Part shown: positions 34,633-43,731 of the stretch, piece by piece
Layout of the letters: every line of letters begins with the position of its first letter
Position numbering within the stretch: the stretch's first letter is position 1
Program-made: the position numbers and the translations under genes
From: Candidatus Anammoxibacter sp.
GTDB taxonomy: Bacteria; Planctomycetota; Brocadiia; Brocadiales; Anammoxibacteraceae
Direction of reading: 5' to 3'
Length of the DNA: 64,000 bases
Assembly (NCBI GenBank): GCA_021777105.1
Contig: JAIQZQ010000098.1
Location: forward strand, 62,001 to 126,000
The notes under the pieces: generated by a model
The model's database searches: none
Told to the model about the DNA's origin: nothing
The model's input: only the letters and a program-made list of their open reading frames with translations

Positions 34633-35445
34633 ATGAAGTTGCGAAAAATATTAATTATTCATGGCTCCAGGTCTGTGCGCAGGCTATTGAAAACATATAT
34701 TGTGTCTGAATTAACTGATGTTCTTATTTTTGAAGCCGAGACGCCTGAAGACGGCGCGCAACAACTTCAAGACCAAAAATTTGAAGTTGTTATCTGCGGC
34801 AAAATAAGCAATGAATTAGGCAAAACGTTTATCCATAAGACAATAGAGGAAACCGGAGCGAACAAAGATACTCCAATTATTATCTTAACATCAACCTGCT
34901 CAGTGGAAAACATTGATGAGCTTATAAAAGATGGCGTTAAACATTATCTGGTTATTCCTTTTAGTCAGTTTGAGTTGCGGGATAAGATCAATGAAGTTTG
35001 CGAGCCCCGAAGCTGGCGTGAGCATGACAGAGTAAGCATTCCAGATACTAAAGCGATAATTCACATGGATAACGGCGATGTTGAAGTGGATGTGATTAAT
35101 TTAAGCGAGTCCGGCATTCTATGCGATATTGAGTCAACAGAACAGTATGGCGACTTATTAAACAGCGCGCATATTACTGTAAAATTCTCAGCAAAATATG
35201 GAGGCGCAATGGTAAAAATACTCTGGTGCAAACTCTTCCGGGCAATTGTTTTAAAATGGAATGAAGATTATTTTCCGAAATGCAGCCCTGGCCATATGCG
35301 CGTAGTATGGCAAATTATAAAGATCTCAGATCATGATAAAAAGGTTATAAAAGGAATATCTGAAAAGGTTAATCAAAATAACTTAAAAGAGGCTAACTGG
35401 TTAAATCAAAATGAAGTTGACAAAGTTTTGGATGATAATAAATAA
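34633..35445 (+). CDS. Degenerate receiver fused to a PilZ domain
   Basis: Residues 1-125 have the receiver fold pattern, but all key sites are lost: the acidic pocket is IHGS, phospho-Asp is Gly (VVICGKIS), and Lys is Ile (YLVIPF). Residues about 128-235 are a PilZ domain with REHDR (RXXXR) and NLSESG (N/D-X-S-X-X-G), the c-di-GMP-binding motifs. The tail resembles the WLNQNEVDK segment of the MshEN-like proteins. It is probably a c-di-GMP effector whose receiver serves as a protein-binding domain. AGGACG lies before the ATG. Confidence 0.83.
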   Translation: MKLRKILIIHGSRSVRRLLKTYIVSELTDVLIFEAETPEDGAQQLQDQKFEVVICGKISNELGKTFIHKTIEETGANKDTPIIILTSTCSVENIDELIKDGVKHYLVIPFSQFELRDKINEVCEPRSWREHDRVSIPDTKAIIHMDNGDVEVDVINLSESGILCDIESTEQYGDLLNSAHITVKFSAKYGGAMVKILWCKLFRAIVLKWNEDYFPKCSPGHMRVVWQIIKISDHDKKVIKGISEKVNQNNLKEANWLNQNEVDKVLDDNK

Positions 35446-35625
35446 ACTTGAATATAAAGGCGTCTCCATTTTAAGCCTTTTAGCCGCAAGTGGTTATGCC
35501 AAATAGCCCGCCAACAATTAGGGGATGGTTGACTTTAGCCTCCCGCGCAAAAGACACGTAGTGGTCTTATTCAAAAAAAATAATTGTGAAATTTATTCTT
35601 TGTAAATTATTAAATAACCGCCAAA

Positions 35626-37251
35626 ATGATTGAAAACCAAAAAAAAACAAAAATATTAATTGTTGAAGATCAAAAAACAACAGCAATGAAAATCCAAAAA
35701 GATTTAGTCAAGATGGGCTATGCAATTTCATCAATAGTTCATTCAGGGGAAGAAGTTGCTGGAAGTATTGAAGGAGATATGCCTGATTTGGCGCTAATGG
35801 ATATTATCTTGCAGGGTAAAATGGATGGAATTGAAACCGCGGAGCAAATTCAATTAAAATTTGATATCCCGGTTGTGTTTCTCTCTGCTTTTGCCGATAA
35901 AACAAAGGTTAACAGGGCCAAATTGAGAAACACATTTGGCTATCTTGTCAAACCGTTTGATCCCCAAGAACTGCGAACAACAATAGAATCGGCTCTTTAT
36001 AAGCACGGGATGGAAAGCAGATTAAAAGAGTATCAAGTTAATCTGGAAAAAAAGGTGGCTGAAAGAACGCGTGAGCTCTCGGAAGCCAATGCTAAACTTA
36101 AAGCTGAAATCGCGGAAAGGCAACTTACGGAAGAACATATACGTAAACTACATAGGGTTGTTGAGCAGAGTCCAAGTTTGGTTATGATTACTGATACTAA
36201 AGGCAACATTGAATACGTCAATCCAAAGTTTACTGAAATAACAGGATATAGTAGAGATGAAATAATAGGCGAAAACCCGCGTATTTTAAAATATGACAAA
36301 GAATCGCCGGAATTTTATAAACAAATATGGGATATGGTTGCATCGGGCAATAAATGGTTCGGTGATTTGCGTGTCAGGAAAAAGGATGGCGAACATTATT
36401 GGGAATCCGCGTCTATTTTTCCGCTCAGGAGTCCCGGAGGCTCTATTACAAATTATATTAAGGTTGCAGAGGATATTACCGCGCGTAAATTTACGGAAGA
36501 AGAGTTAATGAAATCCCAGTGTGAATTGGAAGAGCGCGTTTCAGAACGCACCGCGGAGCTTTCAGAACTCAATAAAGAGTTACAATCAGAAGTTGAAGGG
36601 CGTAAACAAGTCGAAGAACAAATAAGGAATTCGCTTAAAGAGAAAGATGTGCTTTTACGTGAAATTCATCACAGGATTAAAAATAATATGCAGATCATTA
36701 TTAGCCTGATTAGACTTGTGTCAAGAGATGTCCATGATGAAGAGTGCGCGGCAATCTTTCGTGATTGTGAAAACAGGATAAAATCAATGGCTATTATTCA
36801 TGAACAACTTTACCTGTCAAAGGATCTATCTAAGATTGATTTAAATGTATATATCAGGAATATAATAGATGAGTTGTTGATGTCGTACGGAATTAGCCGT
36901 GCCAAGATCAAATTTATTACCAATGTTGGATGTTTTCCAATAGGAATTGACTCTGTAATTATATGTGGGTTGATAGTAAATGAGTTGGTAACCAATAGTC
37001 TGAAATATGCTTTTCCTAAAGGGAAAGAAGGGCAAATAAAAATTAATATGTCTTTAACCGCAGACGATGAAATTGGGATGGTAATTAGCGACAACGGCAT
37101 TGGAATGCCGGAAAACCTTAACATTGAGAATACAGGAACCTTAGGGTTACAATTGGTTAATGGTTTAGTAATTAGCCAACTTCAAGGAAGGCTAAAATTA
37201 ATAAGAAATAACGGGACGGAATTCCACATTACGTTTAAGGAACAGGAATGA
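35626..37251 (+). CDS. REC-coiled coil-PAS-HisKA_2 histidine kinase
   Basis: The receiver (1-125) has IVEDQKT, phospho-Asp in LALMDIILQGKMDG and Lys in YLVKPFDP. A coiled coil (about 130-165) leads to a PAS/PAC domain (170-290, VMITDTKGNIEYVNPKFTEITGYS), a second coiled coil, and a HisKA_2 kinase core with HHRIKNNMQIIISLIRL and HATPase (ELVTNSLKYAF, DNGIGMP, GTLGLQLVNGL). Kinases of this class are cytoplasmic and commonly act in general-stress or light-like pathways. The partner is not evident. The gene stands alone between the PilZ gene and a non-coding stretch. Confidence 0.88.
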   Translation: MIENQKKTKILIVEDQKTTAMKIQKDLVKMGYAISSIVHSGEEVAGSIEGDMPDLALMDIILQGKMDGIETAEQIQLKFDIPVVFLSAFADKTKVNRAKLRNTFGYLVKPFDPQELRTTIESALYKHGMESRLKEYQVNLEKKVAERTRELSEANAKLKAEIAERQLTEEHIRKLHRVVEQSPSLVMITDTKGNIEYVNPKFTEITGYSRDEIIGENPRILKYDKESPEFYKQIWDMVASGNKWFGDLRVRKKDGEHYWESASIFPLRSPGGSITNYIKVAEDITARKFTEEELMKSQCELEERVSERTAELSELNKELQSEVEGRKQVEEQIRNSLKEKDVLLREIHHRIKNNMQIIISLIRLVSRDVHDEECAAIFRDCENRIKSMAIIHEQLYLSKDLSKIDLNVYIRNIIDELLMSYGISRAKIKFITNVGCFPIGIDSVIICGLIVNELVTNSLKYAFPKGKEGQIKINMSLTADDEIGMVISDNGIGMPENLNIENTGTLGLQLVNGLVISQLQGRLKLIRNNGTEFHITFKEQE

Positions 37252-37440
37252 GCTCTTTTTTTATTAATTATTAACCGGAAATCCCGCAAAAGCATACGAG
37301 AATGTAAAAAGGGGCCGTATACTTTAAGGGTAATACTCTATTTGTCGTTGTCGCTATAAATTTGAGTTGCGAGTAAGAGCCGGACCTACAGCTAGACACT
37401 GCAATAAATTGGATTACGTTGAGCAGACTCATTATTTACG

Positions 37441-37491
37441 CATTTTACATTGAAATCTCAAAGTTTAGGTTTGAGATTTCAATGTAAAATG
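37441..37491 (+). repeat. Perfect 22-base inverted repeat with 7-base loop
   Basis: Arms 37441-37462 and 37470-37491 are exact complements (beginning CATTTTACATTG). It has no T-tract and lies in a non-coding stretch (37252-37520) where I see no gene. It could be a regulatory dyad, a terminator remnant or part of a transposable element, and lies just upstream of the DUF4143 remnant. Confidence 0.75.
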
Positions 37492-37520
37492 ATAAAGAGC
37501 TCTCAGCAAAAAGCTTAAAC

Positions 37521-37780
37521 AAAAAAGCCGGCGAGCTTTTCTTCCGGGGCGCTCATGCCGGCGCGGAAATAGACCTTTTTTGGCTGGAAGGCGGCAAAAA
37601 CCGGGGCATGGAGTTTAAATTTGCCGACGCGCCTAAAAAGACAAAATCAATGGAAATAGCCCTTACAGACCTTAAACTCTCCAAATTATGGATAATATAC
37701 CAGGTTAAGAGAGCTACAAACTTGACAAAAATATAGAAGTTCTCCCCCTTGCCCGCATTCCCGCAAATTGGGAGCTCTGA
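37521..37780 (+). pseudogene. C-terminal remnant of an AAA ATPase with DUF4143 domain
   Basis: In one frame it reads ELFFRGAHAGAEIDLFWLEGG, then FKFADAPKKTKSMEIAL and LKLSKLWIIY, the signature of the DUF4143 end of archaeal-type AAA ATPases. At about 37700 the frame shifts by one base and an in-frame TAA follows, after which SYKLDKNIEVLPLARIP completes the domain. The N-terminal ATPase is missing. These genes are mobile, toxin-antitoxin-like or accessory in many genomes. Confidence 0.85.
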
Positions 37781-37960
37781 ATATGGATGTGGACATAAAA
37801 AACTTTAAAACTCGTCTCCCTATGCCTTTGGTTGTGCCCGCCATTATTTAACTTGAACCCTTTTGAATTCCTGATAAAATTACCTGGATTGATATTTAAA
37901 ATTTATGGATGTTTTATATAAGGGCTCTTTTCGAGCCCTAAAGAGAGGGGCTGATTGCTC
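37781..37960 (+). other. Short non-coding stretch before the DUF1015 gene
   Basis: No gene is seen. A 7-base-pair hairpin (37921-37927 with 37933-37939, AGGGCTC/GAGCCCT) lies just upstream of the GAGAGGGG ribosome site of the next gene and could influence its translation. Confidence 0.45.
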
Positions 37961-39271
37961 ATGGCTACTATTAAACCTTTTCAGGGGTTAAGGTATAATC
38001 CCGACAAAATTCCGGATATTTCAAAAGTTGTTACGCCGCCGTATGATGTTATTTCGCCGGAGGAGCAGGACGGGTATTATAATCTGCATAGATGTAATAT
38101 TATCAGGATTGATAAAGGGAAAGATGTGGGCGGCGACAGCGAGAGCTCAAACAAATACACAAGGGCGGCGGAGTACTTTGACAGTTGGATTAGCGAGGGT
38201 ATTTTACAAAGAGAGGCGGAGCCTGCTATTTACGTTTATGAGCAGGTGTTCGATGTTGAAGGGGAAACATTTTCACGAAAAGGGTTTATATCCAACGTTA
38301 AGCTGGATGAGTTCAGCACGGGCGATATTTATCCACATGAGCAGACCCTTTCAGGGCCGAAAGTTGACAGGTTTAAGCTTATAACGGAGTGCGCGGCAAA
38401 TTTTAGCTGTATTTTCTCGCTTTTTCCAGATGAGCCGTCCGGGGCGGAGTCGGTAAACGAGTTGCTTGAATCATGCGCCATAGCCGCGCCGGATGTTGAC
38501 TTTATAGATGATCAGGGCGTGAAGAACATGCTTTGGGTGGTAAAAGATAAAGCGTTTATTGACAAAATATCAACTCTGATGAAAGACCGGCCATTGTTTA
38601 TTGCCGACGGGCATCACCGGTACGAAACATCGCTTAAATATAGAAACGAAAACAACGGAGGCAAAGAAGGCTCTGAGTCGCCTGTTGATTATATTATGAT
38701 GATGTGCGTTTCAATGAACAATTCCGGGTTAAAGATATTGCCCACTCACAGAGCGGTACGGAACGTTAACGGTTTAAGCGCGGATGATGTCAAGAGCAGG
38801 ATTGGGGAGATGTTTGAAACTCGCGAGCTTGATTCCGGGTTTTCAAGCGATTCGATAGCGGTGGAGTTGGCAAAAAATAGCGCCGGCCACTCTTTTGTAC
38901 TTTATGTGGGCGCGGAAAAAAAGTATTACATGCTGACTTTAAAGGAAGATAAATTGGAGGCGGCGGGCTTTGATTTTGAATACTCCACATGGAAGCGTTT
39001 TGCCGTTGGCATATTGCATGGGCTTATTTTTGACAAATTGCTGGGCATAAGGGATGTTGCCGATGCAAATGAGAAGCAAATCGAGTATGTAAAAAAGGAG
39101 TCTGACACTATAACGATGGTTGACGCTAAAGGGTTTAAATTTGCGTTTTTTCTAAACCCGACAAAGATTACGGATGTTCAGATGGTGGCAAAGGAGCGGC
39201 AGATTATGCCGCCTAAATCGACATACTTTTGCCCAAAACTTGTCACCGGCATGGTTGTAAGCAAGTTGTAA
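37961..39271 (+). CDS. DUF1015 family protein
   Basis: ATG 37961 has GAGAGGGG ten bases upstream. The 436 residues match DUF1015: FQGLRYNPDKIPDISKVVTPPYDVISPEEQ at the start, PHEQTLSGPKVDRFKLI and the signature FIADGHHRYETSLKYRNE. Such proteins of about 400-430 residues occur in many bacteria, and their biochemical role is not established. Some are found near serine or phosphoglycerate genes; here the neighbours give no hint. Translation looks normal, with richer GC than the cytochrome island. Confidence 0.9.
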   Translation: MATIKPFQGLRYNPDKIPDISKVVTPPYDVISPEEQDGYYNLHRCNIIRIDKGKDVGGDSESSNKYTRAAEYFDSWISEGILQREAEPAIYVYEQVFDVEGETFSRKGFISNVKLDEFSTGDIYPHEQTLSGPKVDRFKLITECAANFSCIFSLFPDEPSGAESVNELLESCAIAAPDVDFIDDQGVKNMLWVVKDKAFIDKISTLMKDRPLFIADGHHRYETSLKYRNENNGGKEGSESPVDYIMMMCVSMNNSGLKILPTHRAVRNVNGLSADDVKSRIGEMFETRELDSGFSSDSIAVELAKNSAGHSFVLYVGAEKKYYMLTLKEDKLEAAGFDFEYSTWKRFAVGILHGLIFDKLLGIRDVADANEKQIEYVKKESDTITMVDAKGFKFAFFLNPTKITDVQMVAKERQIMPPKSTYFCPKLVTGMVVSKL

Positions 39272-39310
39272 ACAAACTAGACATGGCTGGAGCTGATTAC
39301 TGATCACCGA

Positions 39311-41389
39311 TTACTGTTTTTTACGCGCCGCCGTTTCCAGCTCAGAGGCTGCCTGTTTAAACACCGTGGCCCAATCATGGGGGCTTGGTTGCCTGAACAG
39401 CCGCATGGTTGGGTACCATACGCAGTCATTGCGTTTAAGCTGCAAATGCCACGCAGGGCAATAACACGCAAGCGTCCAGACCGGTTTGCCTAACGCGCCG
39501 GCTAAATGCGCAACCGAGGTGTCAATGGATATAATCAGGTCAAGGCATGAAATAACCGCTGCAGTTTCCTGGAAATTGTCAACATCTTTATCCAGATCTA
39601 TAATCGGCAACCCTTTTGGCGGGTCAGCCGCTTGCAGCGCCGGCTCGCCTTTTTGCAGGCTGAAAAATATTACGCCGGGAATATGCCCTAATTCCGCAAA
39701 ATCATTTAAAGAGCACGCTCTATGCTTGTTATGAGGCTGCTTTGGGTTGCCTGACCATACAATGCCTACTCTGAAACTCTCTTTATGTCCGATTTTGCTG
39801 TCAAGCTCGTCTTTCAAATCAGAGTCAACATAAATGTAAGGCGTTTTATTCGGCACGGTATCCGGCGTTATGTTAAATATTCCCGCCAGACTTAACAACG
39901 GCGCATGGACGTCAAACACGGCCGCCGGCGCTCCGTCATCAGCATATTCAATAATTTCATCAATCCCTGAACACCGTTTCATCAAATCAACAAGGTTTTT
40001 TTGGCATTCAAATACGACTCTGCCTCCGCGCTCCTTGACATAAGGCAAAAATCGGGCAAACTGGAATGTGTCGCCAAGGCCTTGTTCGGTGTGAATAAGG
40101 ATGGTTTTGCCGTTAAGCGGCTCGCCGTTCCATTTGGGATGCGGAAATGCGCGCCTGGGGTAATTCTTATTTAAAAGCCTGTGCTCATATTCAGGCCAAC
40201 CTTTGTTGTAATCGCCAATAAGCAGCAATGTAAGCGCCCTGTTCATGCGCGCGATGTCATAGCCGGGCTCGTCCTTAACCGCCATGCTCAGGTACTCTAT
40301 GGCCTTGTCCATTTTAAGCAGGCTTTTGTGCGCGTTGCCAAGGTAAAGGCACGCGTCCTTATAATCGGGTTTAAGTTCAAGCGAGCGTTTAAAGCATAGG
40401 ATGGCTTCGTGGGTCTTTTCCTGAGCAAAAAGGGCAATTCCCAGGTTGTAATGAACTTGCGGCAGGTTTGGGTTGATGGCGATTGAGCGGCTGTAATTTA
40501 CAACCGCTTCGCTATATTTTTCGATTTTAAAGAGGCAGACCCCCTTGTTAAGATAAGCGTCAACATAATTCGGATCGTACTCAATCGCCAGGTCAAAACT
40601 TCTTATCGCGGCTTCAAATTTGGACTGTTTCAGGAGTATATTCCCTAGATAGTAGTAATATTTTGCGCAATCCGGTTTTAGGCTGATGGCTTTTTTGTAA
40701 TTTAAAACAGCTTCGTTGAGGTTGCCGGCCCGTTGGCGGGCCAAAGCAAGATTGAAAAACAGCTCTTCATGGTTTGGGATAATGTTGGCGGCGCGATTGT
40801 ACGCCTCTATCGCTCCGTCAAATGCCCCCAGCTCCTGAAGCGCGTTGCCGAGGCTAAAGCATGCTTCAAAGTGATCGGGACGCAAGTCCGCGGCGCGTTT
40901 AAAACTTGCGGCTGATTTGCGCAGCTCTCCCTGCTCAAAATAGATGTTTCCGAGGTTGTAGTAAGCTTCAACAAAGTCGGCCTTTAACTCTATAGCCCTG
41001 CAATAACATGATTCGGCTTCGATTTTATTGCCTAGTTGTTGGAGCGCTATTGCCATGTTGAAATATGCGTCCGGATAATTCGGCTTGAGATTAACTGCGT
41101 GTTTAAAATTGGTTAACGCGGCGTCATAATTTTGTTGCGATAAATAGGCAACCGCCATATTGTTATAAATATCAGCGTCGTCAGGGTTTATCTCTATCGC
41201 CTCTTTATGCAGGCTGATAGCCTGCTCAAATTCGCCGCGTTCGAAATGCATGCCGGCCAGGAAAAATATGGAATCAAAATGTTTTGGGTCTTTTGAGTAA
41301 ATTTTACGGTATAACCGTTCAGCCCCGGCCAGGTCTCCTTGCTGTTGAAGCTTAACCGCTTCTTTAATCAAAGTGTCAATGTTTTCCAT
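39311..41389 (-). CDS. TPR-repeat protein with C-terminal glycosyltransferase-like domain
   Basis: The first about 390 residues are some eleven TPR units (for example AEAYYNLGNIYFEQGELRKSAASFKRA patterns of A-Y-N-L-G). The C-terminal about 280 residues resemble the heptosyltransferase/O-GlcNAc-transferase-like B fold: ILIHTEQGLGDTFQFARFLPYV, FRVGIVWSGNP, FFSLQKGE and LIISIDTSVAHLAGALGKPVW, which would bind a nucleotide sugar. Such TPR-glycosyltransferase proteins are common in environmental bacteria, often next to flagellar or S-layer genes. It faces away from the chemotaxis locus and converges with the DUF1015 gene. Confidence 0.88.
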   Translation of the reverse strand: MENIDTLIKEAVKLQQQGDLAGAERLYRKIYSKDPKHFDSIFFLAGMHFERGEFEQAISLHKEAIEINPDDADIYNNMAVAYLSQQNYDAALTNFKHAVNLKPNYPDAYFNMAIALQQLGNKIEAESCYCRAIELKADFVEAYYNLGNIYFEQGELRKSAASFKRAADLRPDHFEACFSLGNALQELGAFDGAIEAYNRAANIIPNHEELFFNLALARQRAGNLNEAVLNYKKAISLKPDCAKYYYYLGNILLKQSKFEAAIRSFDLAIEYDPNYVDAYLNKGVCLFKIEKYSEAVVNYSRSIAINPNLPQVHYNLGIALFAQEKTHEAILCFKRSLELKPDYKDACLYLGNAHKSLLKMDKAIEYLSMAVKDEPGYDIARMNRALTLLLIGDYNKGWPEYEHRLLNKNYPRRAFPHPKWNGEPLNGKTILIHTEQGLGDTFQFARFLPYVKERGGRVVFECQKNLVDLMKRCSGIDEIIEYADDGAPAAVFDVHAPLLSLAGIFNITPDTVPNKTPYIYVDSDLKDELDSKIGHKESFRVGIVWSGNPKQPHNKHRACSLNDFAELGHIPGVIFFSLQKGEPALQAADPPKGLPIIDLDKDVDNFQETAAVISCLDLIISIDTSVAHLAGALGKPVWTLACYCPAWHLQLKRNDCVWYPTMRLFRQPSPHDWATVFKQAASELETAARKKQ

Positions 41390-41661
41390 CTTTATAAGGC
41401 TGAAAAGTAGAAATACGCCGCTATTTAAAGTAAAAAAAGTGGTTTTAAATACTATAATTGTAAGGATATAATGTCAAGCAAAACAAACTGCGCAAAATTA
41501 AAATCACGGAAGAAGAAAAAACGCTTGATTTTGTCAATCCAACTGGGTAAATTTAATACTTTAAAATTTGGAATATAAAGATTTGAGCAGTGGATTTAGA
41601 ACTTTTATTTGTAATAATCTGTGTATTTTAAATAACTTTTTTCAATGTCTAGGAGGAGAAA

Positions 41662-42039
41662 ATGCCTAAAGTTCTTATTGTTGACGATTCAGGTGTAATG
41701 AGGAAAATTATTCAGAAGAATATAAAAGCGGCCAACCTTGTGGTTGATGAATTTGTTGAAGCCGGCGACGGCAAAGAGGCTCTTGAAAAGTTAAAGGCCG
41801 GGCCGGTTGATTTGATACTTTGCGATTGGAATATGCCTAATATGACAGGCATTGAGTTCGCAAAAACATTGCAAAGTTCAGGCGAGTATTGCGGCATACC
41901 TATTGTTATGATAACAACTGAAGGCAGCGACAGCATGAGGGCGGAAGCAAGCAGCGCCGGAGTTAAAGGCTATATAACCAAACCATTTACGCCTGAGCAA
42001 TTAACAAACGAACTTGGCAAATTCCTGATGCTCTCGTAA
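41662..42039 (+). CDS. CheY-type response regulator
   Basis: AGGAGGAG lies just before the ATG, one of few strong ribosome sites in the chemotaxis region. The 125 residues are a full receiver: LIVDDSGVMRKII, phospho-Asp in LILCDWNMPNMTG, Thr in VMITTEGS and Lys in YITKPFTP, closest to chemotaxis CheY. It begins the rightward chemosensory locus after a 272-base spacer shared with the divergent TPR gene. It is probably the motor-binding output regulator, but two other CheY copies exist. Confidence 0.9.
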   Translation: MPKVLIVDDSGVMRKIIQKNIKAANLVVDEFVEAGDGKEALEKLKAGPVDLILCDWNMPNMTGIEFAKTLQSSGEYCGIPIVMITTEGSDSMRAEASSAGVKGYITKPFTPEQLTNELGKFLMLS

Positions 42040-42140
42040 ACCTCGATTATTGTTTAACGGCGTAGACGCGCTATTTCAGAACCATTTTTCGGCTATAGCC
42101 AAATTTACGTTAATGTTTTAACTCTTATGCGGCAATAGAC

Positions 42141-42428
42141 TCACGCCCCATTTAAATTTGCGGCATTTGTAGAAAGTTTCACAAGATTATCCAGGCAATT
42201 TTGCTTATAATCTTCAGTAAAATTGCCTGTTTGTAAACTTTTGCGGGCCGCGACTTGCTTTTTCAACATATTACGCGTTTTAAGTTTTGCCTTCAAATGC
42301 GCGTAATATGAATCGGATATCTTGTTGGTTGCATTTAGAAGCCTGATTAATTGCTGTTTACATCGGCGATCCTGTTTCAATAAATATGCGGCGCCGTTAA
42401 ACATCGCGGCTAATTTCAAAGCCGGCAA
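42141..42428 (-). CDS. Small hypothetical protein or gene remnant
   Basis: A 95-residue frame (TTG start) of helical, basic character (RRCKQQLIRLLNATNKISDS, NMLKKQVAARKSLQTG). It lies in the 530-base spacer between CheY and the CheX-like gene, on the opposite strand. The frame is open for a further 100 bases upstream without ATG or ribosome site, so it may be the 3' end of a decayed gene. An inverted repeat (42267-42277 with 42300-42310) lies within it. No family recognised. Confidence 0.35.
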   Translation of the reverse strand: MPALKLAAMFNGAAYLLKQDRRCKQQLIRLLNATNKISDSYYAHLKAKLKTRNMLKKQVAARKSLQTGNFTEDYKQNCLDNLVKLSTNAANLNGA

Positions 42429-42569
42429 AATATTTAAAAACAGTTTTTTTTGATTTTGTATGTTAACATAGGCTGATTTTTTAAGAATATAAGAATGCCG
42501 GCGCGTAAAAATGTATAAATAAACCGTTTATTTGAAATATTGTATGGCAACGAATTGTTGTTTTATTAA

Positions 42570-43598
42570 ATGGCAAAAGATAAAGAATTACAAAAATCTA
42601 ATTTCCCCAAAACCGACGTTTTGCTTCAGGATTGCGTTGACAGGCTGGGGACTGACTGGCCAAAAATAATCGGCCAGGGCGCAAACATAATTTTCGACAA
42701 ATATAACAGCGATTTATTTGAGAAAATCGTGCCCACCATTAATGACAAAGCGGTGTTTTTGGAATTTGAGATCACCGGATCGATAGAGGGCAAATTTCAC
42801 ATTATGTTTCCGTTTCGCGACGCCACAATTATTGCCGGCTCGGTTTTGATGGAGGAAGAGGATGATATCAAGAAAAACTTTTCCGTTCCTGAAATGAGCG
42901 AGGATTATCAGGACGCGTTTAATGAGTTCGGCAATCAGACATCTTCGAGTTTTGAAACTATTTTCAGGAACCATTTTCCTGAAGATGATGACATGCACGT
43001 GAGATTTACAAAATCATTCTTCCCTCCGGTTGATAAAGAAAAAGTGCTTGAAATGTTCAAAGCGGCTATGGACGATGAAGTCTTTATCACAAGCACACAG
43101 TGCTCAATCATGACGTTTGATAAAGGCCCGATTGATATAATGCTGACAGTTGACGTTGGCGAGAGTATTTTTAATGAAATACTGAGCTATTCTACTAAAA
43201 AAGCTTTTGCCCATATCTTGTACGTGGAAGACGTTAAAAAGGACATATCGTACGTAAAAAAGATGTTGCGTAATTCCGGTTATTTTGCGCATGTGTGCAA
43301 TGACGGCGACGCCGCTATTTCAAAATTGCAACATGAAAAAATGGATATGGTTGTAATATCGGTTGAATTGGCCGAGGGCACGGACGAGGATGACGGCCTC
43401 CAGTTGTGCGTCAGGATCAAGCGTAACATGTTGCTTGATACGATACCGGTGGTTATGTGCTCGGGAAACGCCACTAAAAAAACTGTGTTGGATTGCGTCA
43501 GGTTAGGCGCGTCGGACTTTATGGTAAAGCCGTTTAACAAGGATCTTTTCTTTGCAAAACTTAGCAAGCATGTAAAGAGCAAAAGGTTGTCAAAATAA
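42570..43598 (+). CDS. CheX/CheC-like domain fused to a receiver lacking phospho-Asp
   Basis: Residues 1-205 show the CheC/CheX-like pattern with EXXN in AFNEFGNQTSSSFETIFR. The C-terminal receiver keeps the acidic pair (LYVEDVKKD) and Lys (FMVKPFNKD), but the phospho-acceptor strand reads MVVISVELAEG, where Ser stands at the Asp place. It is about half identical to the protein at 32231, which shows the opposite pattern (Asp kept, pocket and Lys lost). CheX-type proteins remove phosphate from CheY. Here the receiver probably serves as a fixed docking or targeting part. It sits between cheY and cheA. Confidence 0.82.
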   Translation: MAKDKELQKSNFPKTDVLLQDCVDRLGTDWPKIIGQGANIIFDKYNSDLFEKIVPTINDKAVFLEFEITGSIEGKFHIMFPFRDATIIAGSVLMEEEDDIKKNFSVPEMSEDYQDAFNEFGNQTSSSFETIFRNHFPEDDDMHVRFTKSFFPPVDKEKVLEMFKAAMDDEVFITSTQCSIMTFDKGPIDIMLTVDVGESIFNEILSYSTKKAFAHILYVEDVKKDISYVKKMLRNSGYFAHVCNDGDAAISKLQHEKMDMVVISVELAEGTDEDDGLQLCVRIKRNMLLDTIPVVMCSGNATKKTVLDCVRLGASDFMVKPFNKDLFFAKLSKHVKSKRLSK

Positions 43599-43731
43599 CC
43601 GGTTTAAGCCTGTTGTTAATCATGTTTATATGTTTTACCGGCTCTCAAAATTTTATCTAGTAGTTAAAAAACTAAGGCAATGATTATCAAATAATTGATG
43701 GCCGTTGCCTAAACAACGAAAACAAAATGCT

